64,000 nucleotides of DNA. It comes from Pseudomonadota bacterium. GTDB taxonomy: Bacteria > Myxococcota > Myxococcia > Myxococcales > Myxococcaceae. The stretch's first letter is position 1. The number at the start of each line of letters is the position of its first letter. The stretch lies in assembly GCA_023423535.1 (NCBI GenBank), contig JAFAFL010000127.1, forward strand, positions 1-64,000, given 5' to 3'. The position numbers and the translations under genes are program-made. Positions 42,501 to 50,312 of this stretch are shown here, one piece after another. Below the pieces are notes generated by a model. That model was not told the origin of the DNA. It was given only the letters and a program-made list of their open reading frames with translations, and did no database searches.

Positions 42501-45279
42501 GGGTCGCACCGCCGATGCCGCCGAGTTCGACGCGCTGCTGCTGGAGACGAACCCGTTCCATCCGTCCGCGTACGAGCGCCACCGCGCGCATCTGGAGAAG
42601 AGCGGCGAGTGGGCGGAGCTCGCCGGATTGCTCCTTCGTCGTGCGGAGCGTTTGACCGGTGGTGCCGATTCGAGCGACGCGGCCGAGGCCTACCTCGCGG
42701 CGGCGTCGTGTCTCCGGCGCGTGGGCGGCAGCGAGCAGGCGCTCCTGTGCGAGGAGCGTGCGTTCGAGGTGGACCCGCGCAATCGCCTCGCGTTCGAGGC
42801 AGTGCGGGCGCGGGCGGCGGACGTTCGTCGGGCGGCGGAGGTGCTCGCGCGGCGTGCGCAGGCGGTGCCGGAGGAGCGCGCGGCGTTGCTGACCGAGCGC
42901 GCGGACGCCTTGTGGAACGCCGGTGAGGCGTTGCTCGCGGCGGCGGCACTCGACGAGCTGCTGCTCGTGGCGCCGGAGGAAGTCCCGGCCCTCGAGCGCC
43001 GCGCGGAGCTGGCCTTCGAGGCGGGCGGTGCGAAGGCCTCGCAGCCGTGGGATCGCCGGCTGCTGCAGACCGCGGGTGAGCGGCTGGCGCCGGCGGTGCG
43101 GGTGAGGACGCAGCTGCGGCTCGGGCACGCAGCGCTCTCCGGCGGCGCGCTGGTGGATGCGGCCGACGCGTTCGAGACGGTGGTGGCGCTCGATCCGGAC
43201 GGCGAGCGCGGTGCCGAGGCGTTGTCGCTGCTCTCCGAGGTGCACGCGCGGTCGGGAGACAGGGAGGGGCTCTTCCGCACCACGCTGAGGCTCGCGCAGC
43301 GCGCCACCGCGAAGGGCGCTGCGGAGGAGGCGGAGGCGCTGCTGAGGCGCGCTGCGGAGCTCGCGGTGCAGCCGGAGGACGCGGTGGAGGCGCTGGTGCC
43401 GCTCGCCCGGTTGCGTCCCTCCGAGGTGTCGATCGTCGAGCGCGCCGCGGCGGGACTGAAGTCGCTGGGTCGTCCCTCCGAGGCGGTGGAGCTCTACGAG
43501 CGCGGCGCGCAGGCGGTGGGTGGCGCACGCGCGGCGGCGTGGCTGCTGGCGGCGGCCGGGCTCGTCGCGGAGCCGAAGGGGGAGCTGGCGCTGTCGCTGC
43601 GTGAGCGCGCGGCGGCGGCGGATCCGCAGAACACCGAGGCCCTGCGCGCGCTGTGCGAGGCCTACCGGCAGCTTGGACAGATGGACCGGCTGGGCGAGAC
43701 GTTGAAGCGTCTGGCGGAGATCGTCACCGACGAGGACGAGCGCGCGGTGCTCCTGCTGGAGCGGGGCGAGCTGGCCGCGCGGTCGGGTGATGTCCTCGGC
43801 GCACGTGCGGCCTTCGACGCGATCATTCAGCGCGGGTCTTCGGGCGCGGGCTACCTGCAGGCGCTCGACGCGCTCATTCCGCTGCTCGAGCAGACCGGTG
43901 AAGGGGTCGCGCTCGCGGAGGCGCTGCTGCGTCGCGGTGCGGTCTGCGTGGGCGGTTCGCGCGGCGAGGACGAGGCACGCGCGGCGCGGGTGCTGATGGA
44001 CGCGGGCGAGCCGGAGCGCGCGCTGAGGGCGGCACGTGCGGCGCTGGCCGCGAAGCCCACGGCAGAGCGGCACGCGTTGGTGGCGGAGCTGTGCGAGGCG
44101 CTCGGTGAGGACGCCGGGGCTGCGCGTGCGTGGCGTGAGGCGGGCGAACTCCTGCGCGGCGTGGACGCCTATGTGCGGGCGGGTCTGACCGAGGAGGCGC
44201 TGGAGTGGATGCGCGCCGCCGCGGACGAGCTCATCGAGTCAGCGGACGGCGACCGCGAGGTGCGCGCTGCGGAGCTCGCCGCACGCTTCGAGCGCTTCGG
44301 GCAGCTCGAGGACGCGCTGCGGATGCTCGGGCAGGCGGAGGAGACGCCGGAGCGGCTGCTTCGCCGGGCGCAGTGGGCGGAGCGGCTGGGGCGCACCGGT
44401 GAGGCGCTGCAGCTTCGCGAGCGCTGCGCGGGAGACGACCCGAAGACGCTGGAGGAGCTCGCGGTGGGCTACGCGCGCGCGGCTCTGGTGCCGTTCGCGG
44501 TGAGGCTCGCCGAGCGCCTGCAGGCGGCGGGACACGTCTTCAGCGAGGCGACGCGCCGGGAGCTCGCGGAGCGCTTGTCGTCCACGCCCGACGGTGCAGC
44601 CTTCGCGCTGACGCTGTGGCCGGGGCTCCTGCGCGAGCGGCCCGTGGACGCGGACGGTTGGACCCTGTTCGCGGAGGCGCTGCACGCCTGTGGCCGCCAC
44701 GAGGCCGCGGTGATGGCGGACGGCTTTGGTGCCGCGCTGACCGGCAGCAGCAGCTCCGCGCCTGCCGCACCGTGGGCTCGGCTGGAGGTGAAGCGCGTGG
44801 AGAGCGAGCTGCCGGCGCCCGCGCGACTGGCGGAGATCACTGCCGAGTCGATGCCCCGGCTGCACGCCGCGCTCGCCCACGCGCTCTCGTCGATGGGCGC
44901 TGAACGGACGCGCGTGTTCCTCGATCCGCATGGTGGGGTCGAGGCCTGGCTGCTCGCCGCCGACGAGCTGGTCATCGGCGCCGGTGCGTTGGGCGCGTTC
45001 GGTCCGGTGGAGCTGGGGTGGCTCTGTGCGCTGGCGCTGACGCTCGGCGAGGAGAGCCGCGCGTTCACCCGCGTGGGTGAAGGCCAGGGCCCCGACTTCG
45101 CCGAGGCCGCGGCGCGCGCCTTCGAAGCCCATCCCGCGACGCTCGCCGCCTGCCGCGTCATCGCGCAGCTCGACGATCGGGTGCGAGGCATGGACCCGCT
45201 GACGGTGGAGGTGGCGCGCGTGCTTCGCGAGAGTCCCGCCTTCCACGCCATCGCCCGCCGCGCGGTGGAGCTCGTGTAG
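36574..45279 (+). CDS. Giant TPR-repeat protein (2901 residues)
   Basis: From ATG 36574. No signal peptide or membrane helix, so cytoplasmic. Residues 1 to about 40 are Ser/Pro-rich. About 45-230 form a beta-rich domain of unknown family (FPFSFTGGAARFQRRKLQFG, LAVYVYDVRLYGFTTTP). From about 235 to 2700 the protein is a long solenoid of tetratricopeptide-like helical pairs, many with the W-LG-Y-A-F-A/P spacing (YRLQEG.., EAREHLEAALGLDPRDLLAI, ALEAAPQSASAGEVLEAM). The last 200 residues are non-TPR (PRLHAALAHALSSMGAERTR, AFGPVELGWLCALALTLGEE). Such solenoids scaffold large assemblies. The gene begins a tight run with the lipoprotein, queC and VanX-like genes. A large antisense open frame across it is a GC-bias artefact. 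Confidence 0.9.
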   Translation: MPTDNESSARPSASSSPSVPASPGPELRLLDRRAFVGFPPLPIAPGVSVVDFALQIPDVSFPFSFTGGAARFQRRKLQFGFLELEVAAEELARRVLDLQGRLTELDGLKLHFRPGYLEAQARLAVGERAPVTFKLAFDGDGDRLAVYVYDVRLYGFTTTPAARVPVLVAEAAKGLELLPELEVRGASGLSARVLPALVELAAVGRGYRMPSLDQARLAGAEVTGKGLRLRFASGGLPPPAAPDEELLLSLEGARAFAEAEGLLAEGRLAEARDAYLRHGDLIDAHPFAVERLLTLLVADPQAHELALDVAQNLGQRRARSATALWAEAIVRERRGESARAAERWLALCALARRNQEEASAFFAAESAARAARDQAPQMAVRALHEVLGIRPDHLPSLKALARAADAAQDRAGAIRAFRRIAALARDPMDAAEAHVQLARLCALTEDDIAGARLHCEAALKLSPNHPDALYQLGELCHRSGDHLRAIKALDRLREVAMGRHEVDRIGRAAVLAGRVWEEGLAQPENALLRYREAASLLPGEAEPLFLAARVADGLGKVQEAVSGYLQAIELAGPAPREVRVREVAHAAHHAMARLSKVKLGEPARAREHLEAALGLDPRDLLAIEELLPYFRAEGRAEDLADALENAAAVIPDRARRAALWAEAGELYRGRLANPERAEQLLTQALESDPTHRGALEGLLALAETQRDGRKLCRSLRGLAELEAEPTLRARHLRRLAVAARDLSSDLELAAAALGEVLSLEPSDLAAWGELCALQRRRGDMDALAFALERRAQVAEAQGDVRLAAAALRELSNVLEARLGRVAEALVALERAAQLAPDPAYLFELADLALRCDRPERARRALEALLAHLPKSAAPDKLAEVHARLGRACELCGDAGAAKEHYAQAFPLRRTDDALAARLEALFEASGESLRLSELWATRAQALLELGRADESQALFLRSGHALLALGEVSAAMLRFTAALEAAPQSASAGEVLEAMGELELRRGARRDAARLFARRAELHPQDRAAARLFARAAELLAGDPREETLWGQALERDPHFAPARLRRAELRREGDPQGALEDLQTVLALDATDPEAPNDAQRPELMLAASRAAAAVGDLDTARALLSEVTAQRPDDVALAQELAALHRRAGAKDELRALLSELWRRLDPFAARPALREYAELCLEAQQVPQTREALRALLQLEPRNLWAAANLLALLEADAAEAERLLLLGLLIESAEGPSRAQLLVTRAALHRGAGRLEDARADLERALPDAEERNDVAVELGAVLAELGDGAAELRHWRSVDGALALGASARLFTLSESEELAEEAFALLLSLALTTDDRARAARGAAELALAKGDRDGAVAALEIASAHGPTASRVDAALLRARLLEEDGHIEDASSAYALARSLAPANATASDGLLRTLEALERWEEVARLRAGNAAIRTGAAAAREYLLLGTVLLERLGREDEALTALRRAGRVDPADVASRRHLHAVLVRRDERVEAAAVLEQLSALVESPSEIASEFRALAHRAREVGSDDEALRLLRRAHELSPATSRTELAPLAELLYLKGAVAEALPLHVALCGDEAEAAAALASEDAQLRNGARTLHLRLADLAEGAGDLALAERALRRVLQSDPQHAVAAERLSAVLAPRDPRAAVEVLWAWARELTDASRAVPVLQSLAEKARTRLMDWELASAILRRVAELSPTRASHEALAELFRESGRVPELMSELLVVADLALAEDDLEGAISAFEEEARLCESAGRHDAALKTLQALRELCEDEGQPERAAKYELRRAELFRDVRLDAVAAESALEKAWSLWPSLQLARAGEAMARRRDDAHKAADWLARSLPLVDVAADRARVLLELARLFAGPIGANPQSEQAAREALQLDPSLEEARALLVRALERDGRVAELAAHHEELAAAATAPDEKVRLFLEAARIYRDRAGQPDAAAAAVLGARAVKPDDEALTLKCADLLHEAGRTADAAEFDALLLETNPFHPSAYERHRAHLEKSGEWAELAGLLLRRAERLTGGADSSDAAEAYLAAASCLRRVGGSEQALLCEERAFEVDPRNRLAFEAVRARAADVRRAAEVLARRAQAVPEERAALLTERADALWNAGEALLAAAALDELLLVAPEEVPALERRAELAFEAGGAKASQPWDRRLLQTAGERLAPAVRVRTQLRLGHAALSGGALVDAADAFETVVALDPDGERGAEALSLLSEVHARSGDREGLFRTTLRLAQRATAKGAAEEAEALLRRAAELAVQPEDAVEALVPLARLRPSEVSIVERAAAGLKSLGRPSEAVELYERGAQAVGGARAAAWLLAAAGLVAEPKGELALSLRERAAAADPQNTEALRALCEAYRQLGQMDRLGETLKRLAEIVTDEDERAVLLLERGELAARSGDVLGARAAFDAIIQRGSSGAGYLQALDALIPLLEQTGEGVALAEALLRRGAVCVGGSRGEDEARAARVLMDAGEPERALRAARAALAAKPTAERHALVAELCEALGEDAGAARAWREAGELLRGVDAYVRAGLTEEALEWMRAAADELIESADGDREVRAAELAARFERFGQLEDALRMLGQAEETPERLLRRAQWAERLGRTGEALQLRERCAGDDPKTLEELAVGYARAALVPFAVRLAERLQAAGHVFSEATRRELAERLSSTPDGAAFALTLWPGLLRERPVDADGWTLFAEALHACGRHEAAVMADGFGAALTGSSSSAPAAPWARLEVKRVESELPAPARLAEITAESMPRLHAALAHALSSMGAERTRVFLDPHGGVEAWLLAADELVIGAGALGAFGPVELGWLCALALTLGEESRAFTRVGEGQGPDFAEAAARAFEAHPATLAACRVIAQLDDRVRGMDPLTVEVARVLRESPAFHAIARRAVELV

Positions 45280-45289
45280 CGTGACCCGC

Positions 45290-45910
45290 ATGAACCGGCG
45301 GTGGTCACAGTTCGCGGCAGGCGGGGCGGCGCTCTCGCTGTCGCTCGTGCTCGCCTGTGAGGGCGAAACGGCGCTCCCCGGCGACGAGGTCATCGGCCGG
45401 TTCCGGTTCACCGCGGAGCTGGTGGACCGTGGCCAGTGCACCTTCTCGGAGGTCCCCGAGGGCGGACGCTTCGAGTTCGAGGGCACCTTCTCGCGCAACC
45501 CGAGAGGCGACGGCGCCTGGTTCAGCGTGTCGGGCGAGAACCAGGCAGGCACGTGGGACGGCCAGCGCTTCGCCGCGAAGCACACCGCGCCGCGCCGCTT
45601 CGAGAAGGGTGACTGCGACAACCGGTTCCTCGTCACCGAGCAACTGCACGTGGCGGTCCTCTCCGCGAGCCAGGACACGGCGCTCGGCGGCGAGTGCCCG
45701 GAAGACGGCGCCGCGCTGCTGAAGGCGGGTTCGGTCCCGGTCGATGCCGACGCCGGCGTCACCGCGCCCGGTCCAGAGGACACCGGCTACGACGCGGTGC
45801 GCGCCTGCGGGCAGCTCACGCACCGCATCACCCCCGTGGCCGCGCCGACGTGTGAGAAGTTCAAGGAGTGCACGCTGCTGTGGCGCGTGACGGGAGGACG
45901 ACGGCAGTGA
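45290..45910 (+). CDS. Lipoprotein, unknown function
   Basis: 206 residues from ATG 45290; a GTG at 45281 is the alternative and starts 1 base after the TPR gene stop. Lipobox LVLAC at about residue 23. The mature protein is beta-rich (GRFRFTAELVDRGQCTFSEV, GGRFEFEGTFSRNP) with Cys at several positions and a Cys-rich end (TCEKFKECTLLWRV). It contains GTWDGQRFAAKHTAPRRF. No family recognised. It lies 10 bases after the giant TPR gene and overlaps queC by 4 bases, so it is in the same transcription unit. Confidence 0.8.
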   Translation: MNRRWSQFAAGGAALSLSLVLACEGETALPGDEVIGRFRFTAELVDRGQCTFSEVPEGGRFEFEGTFSRNPRGDGAWFSVSGENQAGTWDGQRFAAKHTAPRRFEKGDCDNRFLVTEQLHVAVLSASQDTALGGECPEDGAALLKAGSVPVDADAGVTAPGPEDTGYDAVRACGQLTHRITPVAAPTCEKFKECTLLWRVTGGRRQ

Positions 45911-46596
45911 CGAAGCGGGCGGTGGTGTTGTTGTCGGGCGGTCTGGATTCCACGACGTGCCTCGCGATGGCGAAGCGCGACGGCTTCGAGCCGGCCTGTC
46001 TGGTGGTGTCGTACGGCCAGCGGCACTCGGTGGAGATCGAGCGCGCAAAGGCCGTGGCGCAGGCGATGGGTGTGCAGGACGTGCGCGTGGTGGGACTCGA
46101 GCTGCGCGCCATCGGTGGGTCGTCGCTGACCGCGGATCAGCCGGTGCCGAAGGATCGCGACGAGGCCGAGATGTCCGGCGGCATCCCGGACACCTACGTG
46201 CCGGCACGCAACACGATCATGCTCTCGCTCGCGCTGGGGCTGGCGGAGGTCATCGGCGCACAGGACCTCTACATCGGCGTCAACGCGGTGGACTACAGCG
46301 GCTACCCGGACTGCCGCCCCGAGTTCATCCGCGCCTTCGAGTCGCTGGCGAACCTCGCCACCCGCGCAGGCGTCGAGGGCGCGCACTTCACCGTGCACGC
46401 GCCGCTCTCCGGGCTGACGAAGGCGGAGATCATCCGCGAGGGCGTCGCGCTCGGTGTGGACTACGGCATGACCCACTCCTGCTACGACCCTGACGCGAGC
46501 GGCAGGGCGTGCGGGCGATGCGACAGCTGCAAGCTGCGCAGGAAGGGATTCATCGAGGCCGGCGTTCCCGATCCGACGAGGTACGTGGAGGCCTGA
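45907..46596 (+). CDS. queC: 7-cyano-7-deazaguanine synthase
   Basis: 229 residues from GTG 45907, overlapping the upstream stop as GTGA. ATP-dependent conversion of 7-carboxy-7-deazaguanine to preQ0 in queuosine synthesis. The PP-loop is VVLLSGGLDSTTCLA. Family motifs: YGQRHSVEIERA, PARNTIMLSLALGLAE, IGVNAVDYSGYPDCRPEFI, and the zinc site from CYD with CGRCDSCKLRRKGF near the C-terminus. Length and motifs are standard. queD/E/F are not in the window. The stop shares one base with the VanX-like ATG (TGATG), so translation is coupled. Confidence 0.96.
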   Translation: MTKRAVVLLSGGLDSTTCLAMAKRDGFEPACLVVSYGQRHSVEIERAKAVAQAMGVQDVRVVGLELRAIGGSSLTADQPVPKDRDEAEMSGGIPDTYVPARNTIMLSLALGLAEVIGAQDLYIGVNAVDYSGYPDCRPEFIRAFESLANLATRAGVEGAHFTVHAPLSGLTKAEIIREGVALGVDYGMTHSCYDPDASGRACGRCDSCKLRRKGFIEAGVPDPTRYVEA

Positions 46597-47231
46597 TGCG
46601 GTGGGTGCTGGTGGTGCCGCTGCTCTTCGCGGCGAACGGGTGGGCGAAGGACGCGAAGCGCGCGCCCGCGCTGGTGGACGTCACCGAGCACATCCCGGAT
46701 GCGGTGCTCGACCTGCGCTACGCGACCGAGAACAACTTCCTCGGGCGGAAGGTCTATCCGGACGGCGCGCGCTGCCTGCTCCTGCCGCAGACGGTGGAGA
46801 AGCTGGTGAAGGTCGCCGGGACCCTGCGCGAGAAGGGCTTCCGGCTGCGCCTGTACGACTGCTACCGCCCGCTCTCGGTGCAGTGGGAGATGTGGAAGAT
46901 CCTTCCGAAGCCCGGCTACGTCGCGGATCCCGCGAAGGGCTCGCACCACAACCGCGGCGCGGCGGTGGACCTCGGGCTCTCCGACAAGGAAGGCCGGGAG
47001 GTCGAGCACCCCACGCCGTTCGACACCTTCAACCGCGCGGCGCACCACGGCTACGCGGGCGCCTCCGAGGCGGCGACCCGTCATCGCGAGCTGCTGCGCG
47101 AGGCGATGGAGGGCGCGGGCTTCAGGAAGAACCGGATGGAGTGGTGGCACTACTCGCTGCCGAACGCGGGTCGCTTCCCCATCCTCGACGAGCCTCTCGT
47201 CGCGCCGAGCGAGCCGCCGTCGTCGCGCTGA
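46596..47231 (+). CDS. VanX-type D-alanyl-D-alanine dipeptidase family protein
   Basis: 211 residues. Signal peptide MRWVLVVPLLFAANGWA. The peptidase M15D zinc site is present: SHHNRGAAVDLGL (His and Asp ligands), and EWWHYSL (Glu general base and His ligand) near the C-terminus; YDCYRPLSVQWEMW is the family's substrate-side motif. The enzyme cleaves D-Ala-D-Ala or related dipeptides in the periplasm. In vancomycin-resistant strains VanX protects against glycopeptides, but chromosomal relatives usually recycle peptidoglycan, and no vanHA-like genes are nearby. Coupled to queC. Confidence 0.92.
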   Translation: MRWVLVVPLLFAANGWAKDAKRAPALVDVTEHIPDAVLDLRYATENNFLGRKVYPDGARCLLLPQTVEKLVKVAGTLREKGFRLRLYDCYRPLSVQWEMWKILPKPGYVADPAKGSHHNRGAAVDLGLSDKEGREVEHPTPFDTFNRAAHHGYAGASEAATRHRELLREAMEGAGFRKNRMEWWHYSLPNAGRFPILDEPLVAPSEPPSSR

Positions 47232-47304
47232 TCGCGGGGCGGACGCACGCCCCAATCTCCGCAGAACTTGCGCGCGCCGAGGCGAAACGTGCGCCGGAGG
47301 TGCT

Positions 47305-47324
47305 GCGTCACCGAGCGTCACCGA
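47305..47324 (+). repeat. 10-bp tandem direct repeat
   Basis: GCGTCACCGA occurs twice in tandem, with a partial third copy (GCGTCGG) after it, in the gap between the VanX-like and porin-like genes. One helical turn apart; might be a regulator site, or simple slippage. Confidence 0.4.
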
Positions 47325-47433
47325 GCGTCGGAGAAGCGTCCGGCGAAGCCGCGGCCACTGTGCAGGAGAGCGAAGCGCGCTGCGAAAGGGGCTGGCGGCA
47401 AGGGCCTTGCACAGGCGGGCCCCAAACTCCCTC

Positions 47434-47438
47434 AGGAG
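47434..47438 (+). promoter_or_regulatory. Ribosome binding site deciding a TTG start
   Basis: AGGAG lies 7 bases before the TTG at 47446 and supports that rare start codon for the porin-like gene. Confidence 0.5.
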
Positions 47439-47445
47439 CCATCCT

Positions 47446-48594
47446 TTGACGCTTCGTCCCCTGGCAGTTGCTGCGCTGTCCCTGCTGCTCTTCCCCGCGC
47501 TCGCACATTCGGCCGAGCTCACCACCGCCAACTCGAAGGTGAAGCTGAAGGTCGGCGGCTTCTTCTACGGCGCTGCGCACTTCGACACGAACGCGGGGGG
47601 GAGCCGTCCCTGGCTCATCACCGTCACCGAGGACAGCGGCCGCGGCAGCTTCTCGGTGGATCCCTACGGCACCCGGTTGAACTTCGGCATCGAGTCGCAG
47701 CTCGAGAACGAGGCCGAAGCGAAGGGATTCCTCGAGCTCGACTGGGGCACCGTCACCTCGCCGCGCCTGCGGCACGCGTACGTGTCGCTCGACTTCAAGA
47801 ACGCGGTGGGCCTGCTGGTGGGTCAGTACTGGCTGCCGAACATGCCGATCATCCCGGAGACCTTCAGCCCGAACGCGATGCTCCGTCAGGGCAACGCCTG
47901 GGCACGCACGCCGCAGGTCAGCCTCTTCCGCACCTTCGGTCCGGTGAAGGGGATGCTGACGCTGGCGACCAGCACCGGCGTCACCGGCAGCATCTCGCAG
48001 GCGAGCACCAACACCGCGAAGTACGCGCTGATGGAGCACGCGCTGCCCGCGGCGATCGGCCAGGTGGCGTACCAGATCAACCCGAAGAGCTTCGTCGCTC
48101 TCGCCGGCGGCGCCTGGCAGCCGATGGTCGGCTACAGCAACGCCGAGGGTCCGCAGAGCACGAAGCTGACCTCCTGGTACTCGGAGGCCGCGACGCAGCT
48201 CGGCTTCGGCAAGCTCTCGCTCGGCGCCAAGTTCTGGTACGGCCAGGGCGCGGGTCTCGGCACCGGCGTCGGCCAGTCGATCGTGATGAACGACCAGAAC
48301 GAGGCGACCGGCATCACCAGCATGGGCGGTCTCGCTTCGGCGAAGTACGCGTTCCACCCGAAGTTCAGCGCCAGCCTCTACGCGGGCATCGATGATCCGG
48401 AGGACACCGTGGAGGGCGTGAACCTCGCCATCCGCCGCAACCTCACGGTCGGCGGCACCGCGGTCTACACGGCCATCGAGGGCGGCACGCTCGGCCTCGA
48501 GGTGATGAACGTCACCACCACCATGTACGCCGGCGGCAACGAGTCGCCCAACAACGACACGCGCGCCTCGTTGGTCGCGCGCTACGCGTTCTAA
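47446..48594 (+). CDS. Porin-like outer-membrane protein
   Basis: 382 residues from TTG 47446. The signal peptide is LAVAALSLLLFPALAHSAE, and the barrel part shows repeated amphipathic strands (KVKLKVGGFFYGAAHFDTNA, LNFGIESQLENEAEAKGFLE, LTVGGTAVYTAIEGGTLGLE), ending in ASLVARYAF with a terminal Phe. Size and opening resemble DcaP-type or phosphate-porin-like trimers (GGFFYGAAHFDTN). The solute is unknown. A strong terminator hairpin lies 36 bases after the stop, so this is probably a monocistronic transcript; the 214-base upstream gap should hold its promoter. Confidence 0.87.
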   Translation: MTLRPLAVAALSLLLFPALAHSAELTTANSKVKLKVGGFFYGAAHFDTNAGGSRPWLITVTEDSGRGSFSVDPYGTRLNFGIESQLENEAEAKGFLELDWGTVTSPRLRHAYVSLDFKNAVGLLVGQYWLPNMPIIPETFSPNAMLRQGNAWARTPQVSLFRTFGPVKGMLTLATSTGVTGSISQASTNTAKYALMEHALPAAIGQVAYQINPKSFVALAGGAWQPMVGYSNAEGPQSTKLTSWYSEAATQLGFGKLSLGAKFWYGQGAGLGTGVGQSIVMNDQNEATGITSMGGLASAKYAFHPKFSASLYAGIDDPEDTVEGVNLAIRRNLTVGGTAVYTAIEGGTLGLEVMNVTTTMYAGGNESPNNDTRASLVARYAF

Positions 48595-48630
48595 CGGCGC
48601 CGGCAGGAACTCGTAGTTGCAGCACCTGGC

Positions 48631-48679
48631 GGCACCACTGGGCGCTCTCGGCGAGCCCACGTGGTGCCGCTTCCTTTTT
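48631..48679 (+). terminator. Intrinsic terminator of the porin-like gene
   Basis: Stem of 13 pairs with one bulge: GGCACCAC-TGGGC (48631-48643) with GCCCA (48655-48659) and GTGGTGCC (48661-48668); 11-base loop; followed by CTTCCTTTTT. This is the clearest terminator in the window. Confidence 0.8.
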
Positions 48680-48803
48680 GCGGGAGGGGAGGGCGAGGAG
48701 CGTCGAGTCCGGGGCGCGCGATTCGTGCGTGGCGGCGGTCGTGTCGCGGGCGTACGGCGCAGTTGCTCGTCGCCCCGTCAGCGCCCCTTCGCTGGTCAGC
48801 GTC

Positions 48804-48860
48804 GCGGTTGAGGACCGAGAGCACCGTGGACTTGCCCGCGCCGGACGGACCGATGGGGCC
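48804..48860 (-). pseudogene. Relic of an ABC-transporter ATPase (Walker A only)
   Basis: Read on the minus strand this stretch encodes GPIGPSGAGKSTVLSVLNR, an exact Walker A motif with the usual flanking hydrophobic and Asn-Arg residues of ABC ATPases (for example glutamine/phosphate importer type). Nothing before or after it in that frame looks like an ABC protein, and no Walker B or signature motif is near. It therefore seems to be an orphan fragment left by deletion, sitting 8 bases beyond the stop of the Cys-rich lipoprotein gene. A chance match is unlikely but not excluded. Confidence 0.5.
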
Positions 48861-48867
48861 TGCGCGC

Positions 48868-50283
48868 TCACGGCGTGCAGGCGGCGAGGCACCTGCCGGA
48901 GACGCAGCGCAGCGAGGCGCAGTCGTCGTTCTCGCTGCACATCGCGTTCGGTCCGCCCGGGCCCTTGCACACGAGCCCGGCATCGTCCGCCGTCTCGCAC
49001 GCGCCGTAGAGGCACACGCCGTCGCCGCAGGAGTCGCCCGGCTGCGGCAGGCGCACGCACTGTCCCGCCAGGCACGCGGAGAGCACCGAGCAGTCGCGCG
49101 TCTCCACGCAAGCCGCGCCGTCCTTCAGCCTGGGACCGCACTCGCCGGTCACGCCGCCGTCGCCGTCTTCCGTCATCGCGCAGGCCATCGGGGTCTCGCA
49201 GTCCCAGCTCGACGTGCAGGGCGCGTGGATGAGCCTGCCCGCCTCGCAGACGCCGAGGCCCAGCGGCCGGTCCGACAGCGGATCGCCCGCGGTGCCCACG
49301 CACTCGAGCCCGCCGGCGCAGGTCTGCTCGCGGCTGCAGGGCTCGCCTTCCGCCACGCCGGTGCGCGGCTCGCAGGTGCCCGTCTCCGGGCGGCAGAGCA
49401 GGTCGGGGCGGCACTGCGCGCTCTCGGTGCAGGCGTCGCCCTCCTGCGCGCGCGGCTGACAGGTGCCCGTGCCGTTGGTCGTCACCGCGCACCACGCGTC
49501 CTCGGTGCAGGTGCCCTCGGTGCAGGCCTCGCCCACGTTCGCCGCCGGCTCGCAGCGGGAGAAGCCGCCGCACACGTAGCCCTTCGCGCAGGGCTGGTGC
49601 TCGTCACACTCCGCGCCGTCGATCCCGAACGCGGTGCACACGCCCAGTGCGCTCCCCGGCGACGAGGTCCGGCAGTAGAGCCAGGTCTTGCAGTCGTTCG
49701 TCTCCTCGCACAGCTCGCCCACGTCACCGCGCGCGCGGCAGGAGCGGGGACAGGTGCCGCCGGTGCAGACGCCCTCGACGCACTCGCCGCGGAGGCCTCC
49801 GTAGCAGCGCCCTCCGAGGCTCGCCGCGGGAGAGGTCAGGTCCTCGCACACGCGCGGCTCGGTCTCGAAGGCGCGGCACTCCTGCGTCAGCCAGGCGTCG
49901 GCGCACTTCGCGGCGTTCGCCGGGTGGTACTGGAGCGTTCCTGCCTGCACCCGCGCGGGCCAGCGCGTGGGACCGCAGCGGGTGACGCGGAGGTAGGCCT
50001 CGCAGTCCTCGAGCGCGTCATCGCCCTCTGCGATGAGGCCGCAGCGCTGCAGGTACTCGCAGCGGCTCGCGTTGAGCACGTCGCATGCGGACTCGAGCGG
50101 GAGGCCACCGCCGTCCGTGCGCGCGCCTCCGTCCGACTGACCGCCGCCACCGACGACGCCCGCGTCTGCTTCCGGGCCGGAGTCACCGGGCGAGAGTGGA
50201 GCGGAGGAACATCCGAGCGCCAGCATCGCGGCGAGCGCGACCGCGTGGATGAGAGGGTGACTCTTTCGCGAGCTCTGAAGCAT
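48868..50283 (-). CDS. Cysteine-rich lipoprotein (tandem pair, copy B)
   Basis: 471 residues from ATG 50281-50283. Lipobox LALGC (Cys22). After a Gly/Asp-rich linker, the body has an N-terminal domain with LNASRCEYLQRCGLIAEG and then a long series of Cys-rich modules of about 40 residues (EGCTGG.., CSREQTCAGGLECVGTAG, CVETRDCSVLSACLAGQC, CSENDDCASLRCVSGRC) of the Dickkopf/EB-module-like type typical of myxobacterial surface lipoproteins. Very similar in layout to the gene just upstream (50313-51584), so probably an ancient tandem duplicate. Function unknown. Confidence 0.88.
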   Translation of the reverse strand: MLQSSRKSHPLIHAVALAAMLALGCSSAPLSPGDSGPEADAGVVGGGGQSDGGARTDGGGLPLESACDVLNASRCEYLQRCGLIAEGDDALEDCEAYLRVTRCGPTRWPARVQAGTLQYHPANAAKCADAWLTQECRAFETEPRVCEDLTSPAASLGGRCYGGLRGECVEGVCTGGTCPRSCRARGDVGELCEETNDCKTWLYCRTSSPGSALGVCTAFGIDGAECDEHQPCAKGYVCGGFSRCEPAANVGEACTEGTCTEDAWCAVTTNGTGTCQPRAQEGDACTESAQCRPDLLCRPETGTCEPRTGVAEGEPCSREQTCAGGLECVGTAGDPLSDRPLGLGVCEAGRLIHAPCTSSWDCETPMACAMTEDGDGGVTGECGPRLKDGAACVETRDCSVLSACLAGQCVRLPQPGDSCGDGVCLYGACETADDAGLVCKGPGGPNAMCSENDDCASLRCVSGRCLAACTP

Positions 50284-50312
50284 CGACTCCGCGAGGTCCG
50301 GCCGACCTCCGC

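Noticed and set aside
36613..44073. A very long open frame on the minus strand opposite the giant TPR gene
   Set aside because: Its product is Arg/Gln/Leu/His-rich without domains, as expected when GC-biased third positions remove stops from the antisense frame. The plus-strand frame has clear TPR repeats.
46596..47231. Glycopeptide-resistance VanX
   Set aside because: The active site fits the family, but no vanH/vanA/vanRS-like genes are nearby and the gene is coupled to queC, so housekeeping peptidoglycan turnover is more likely.
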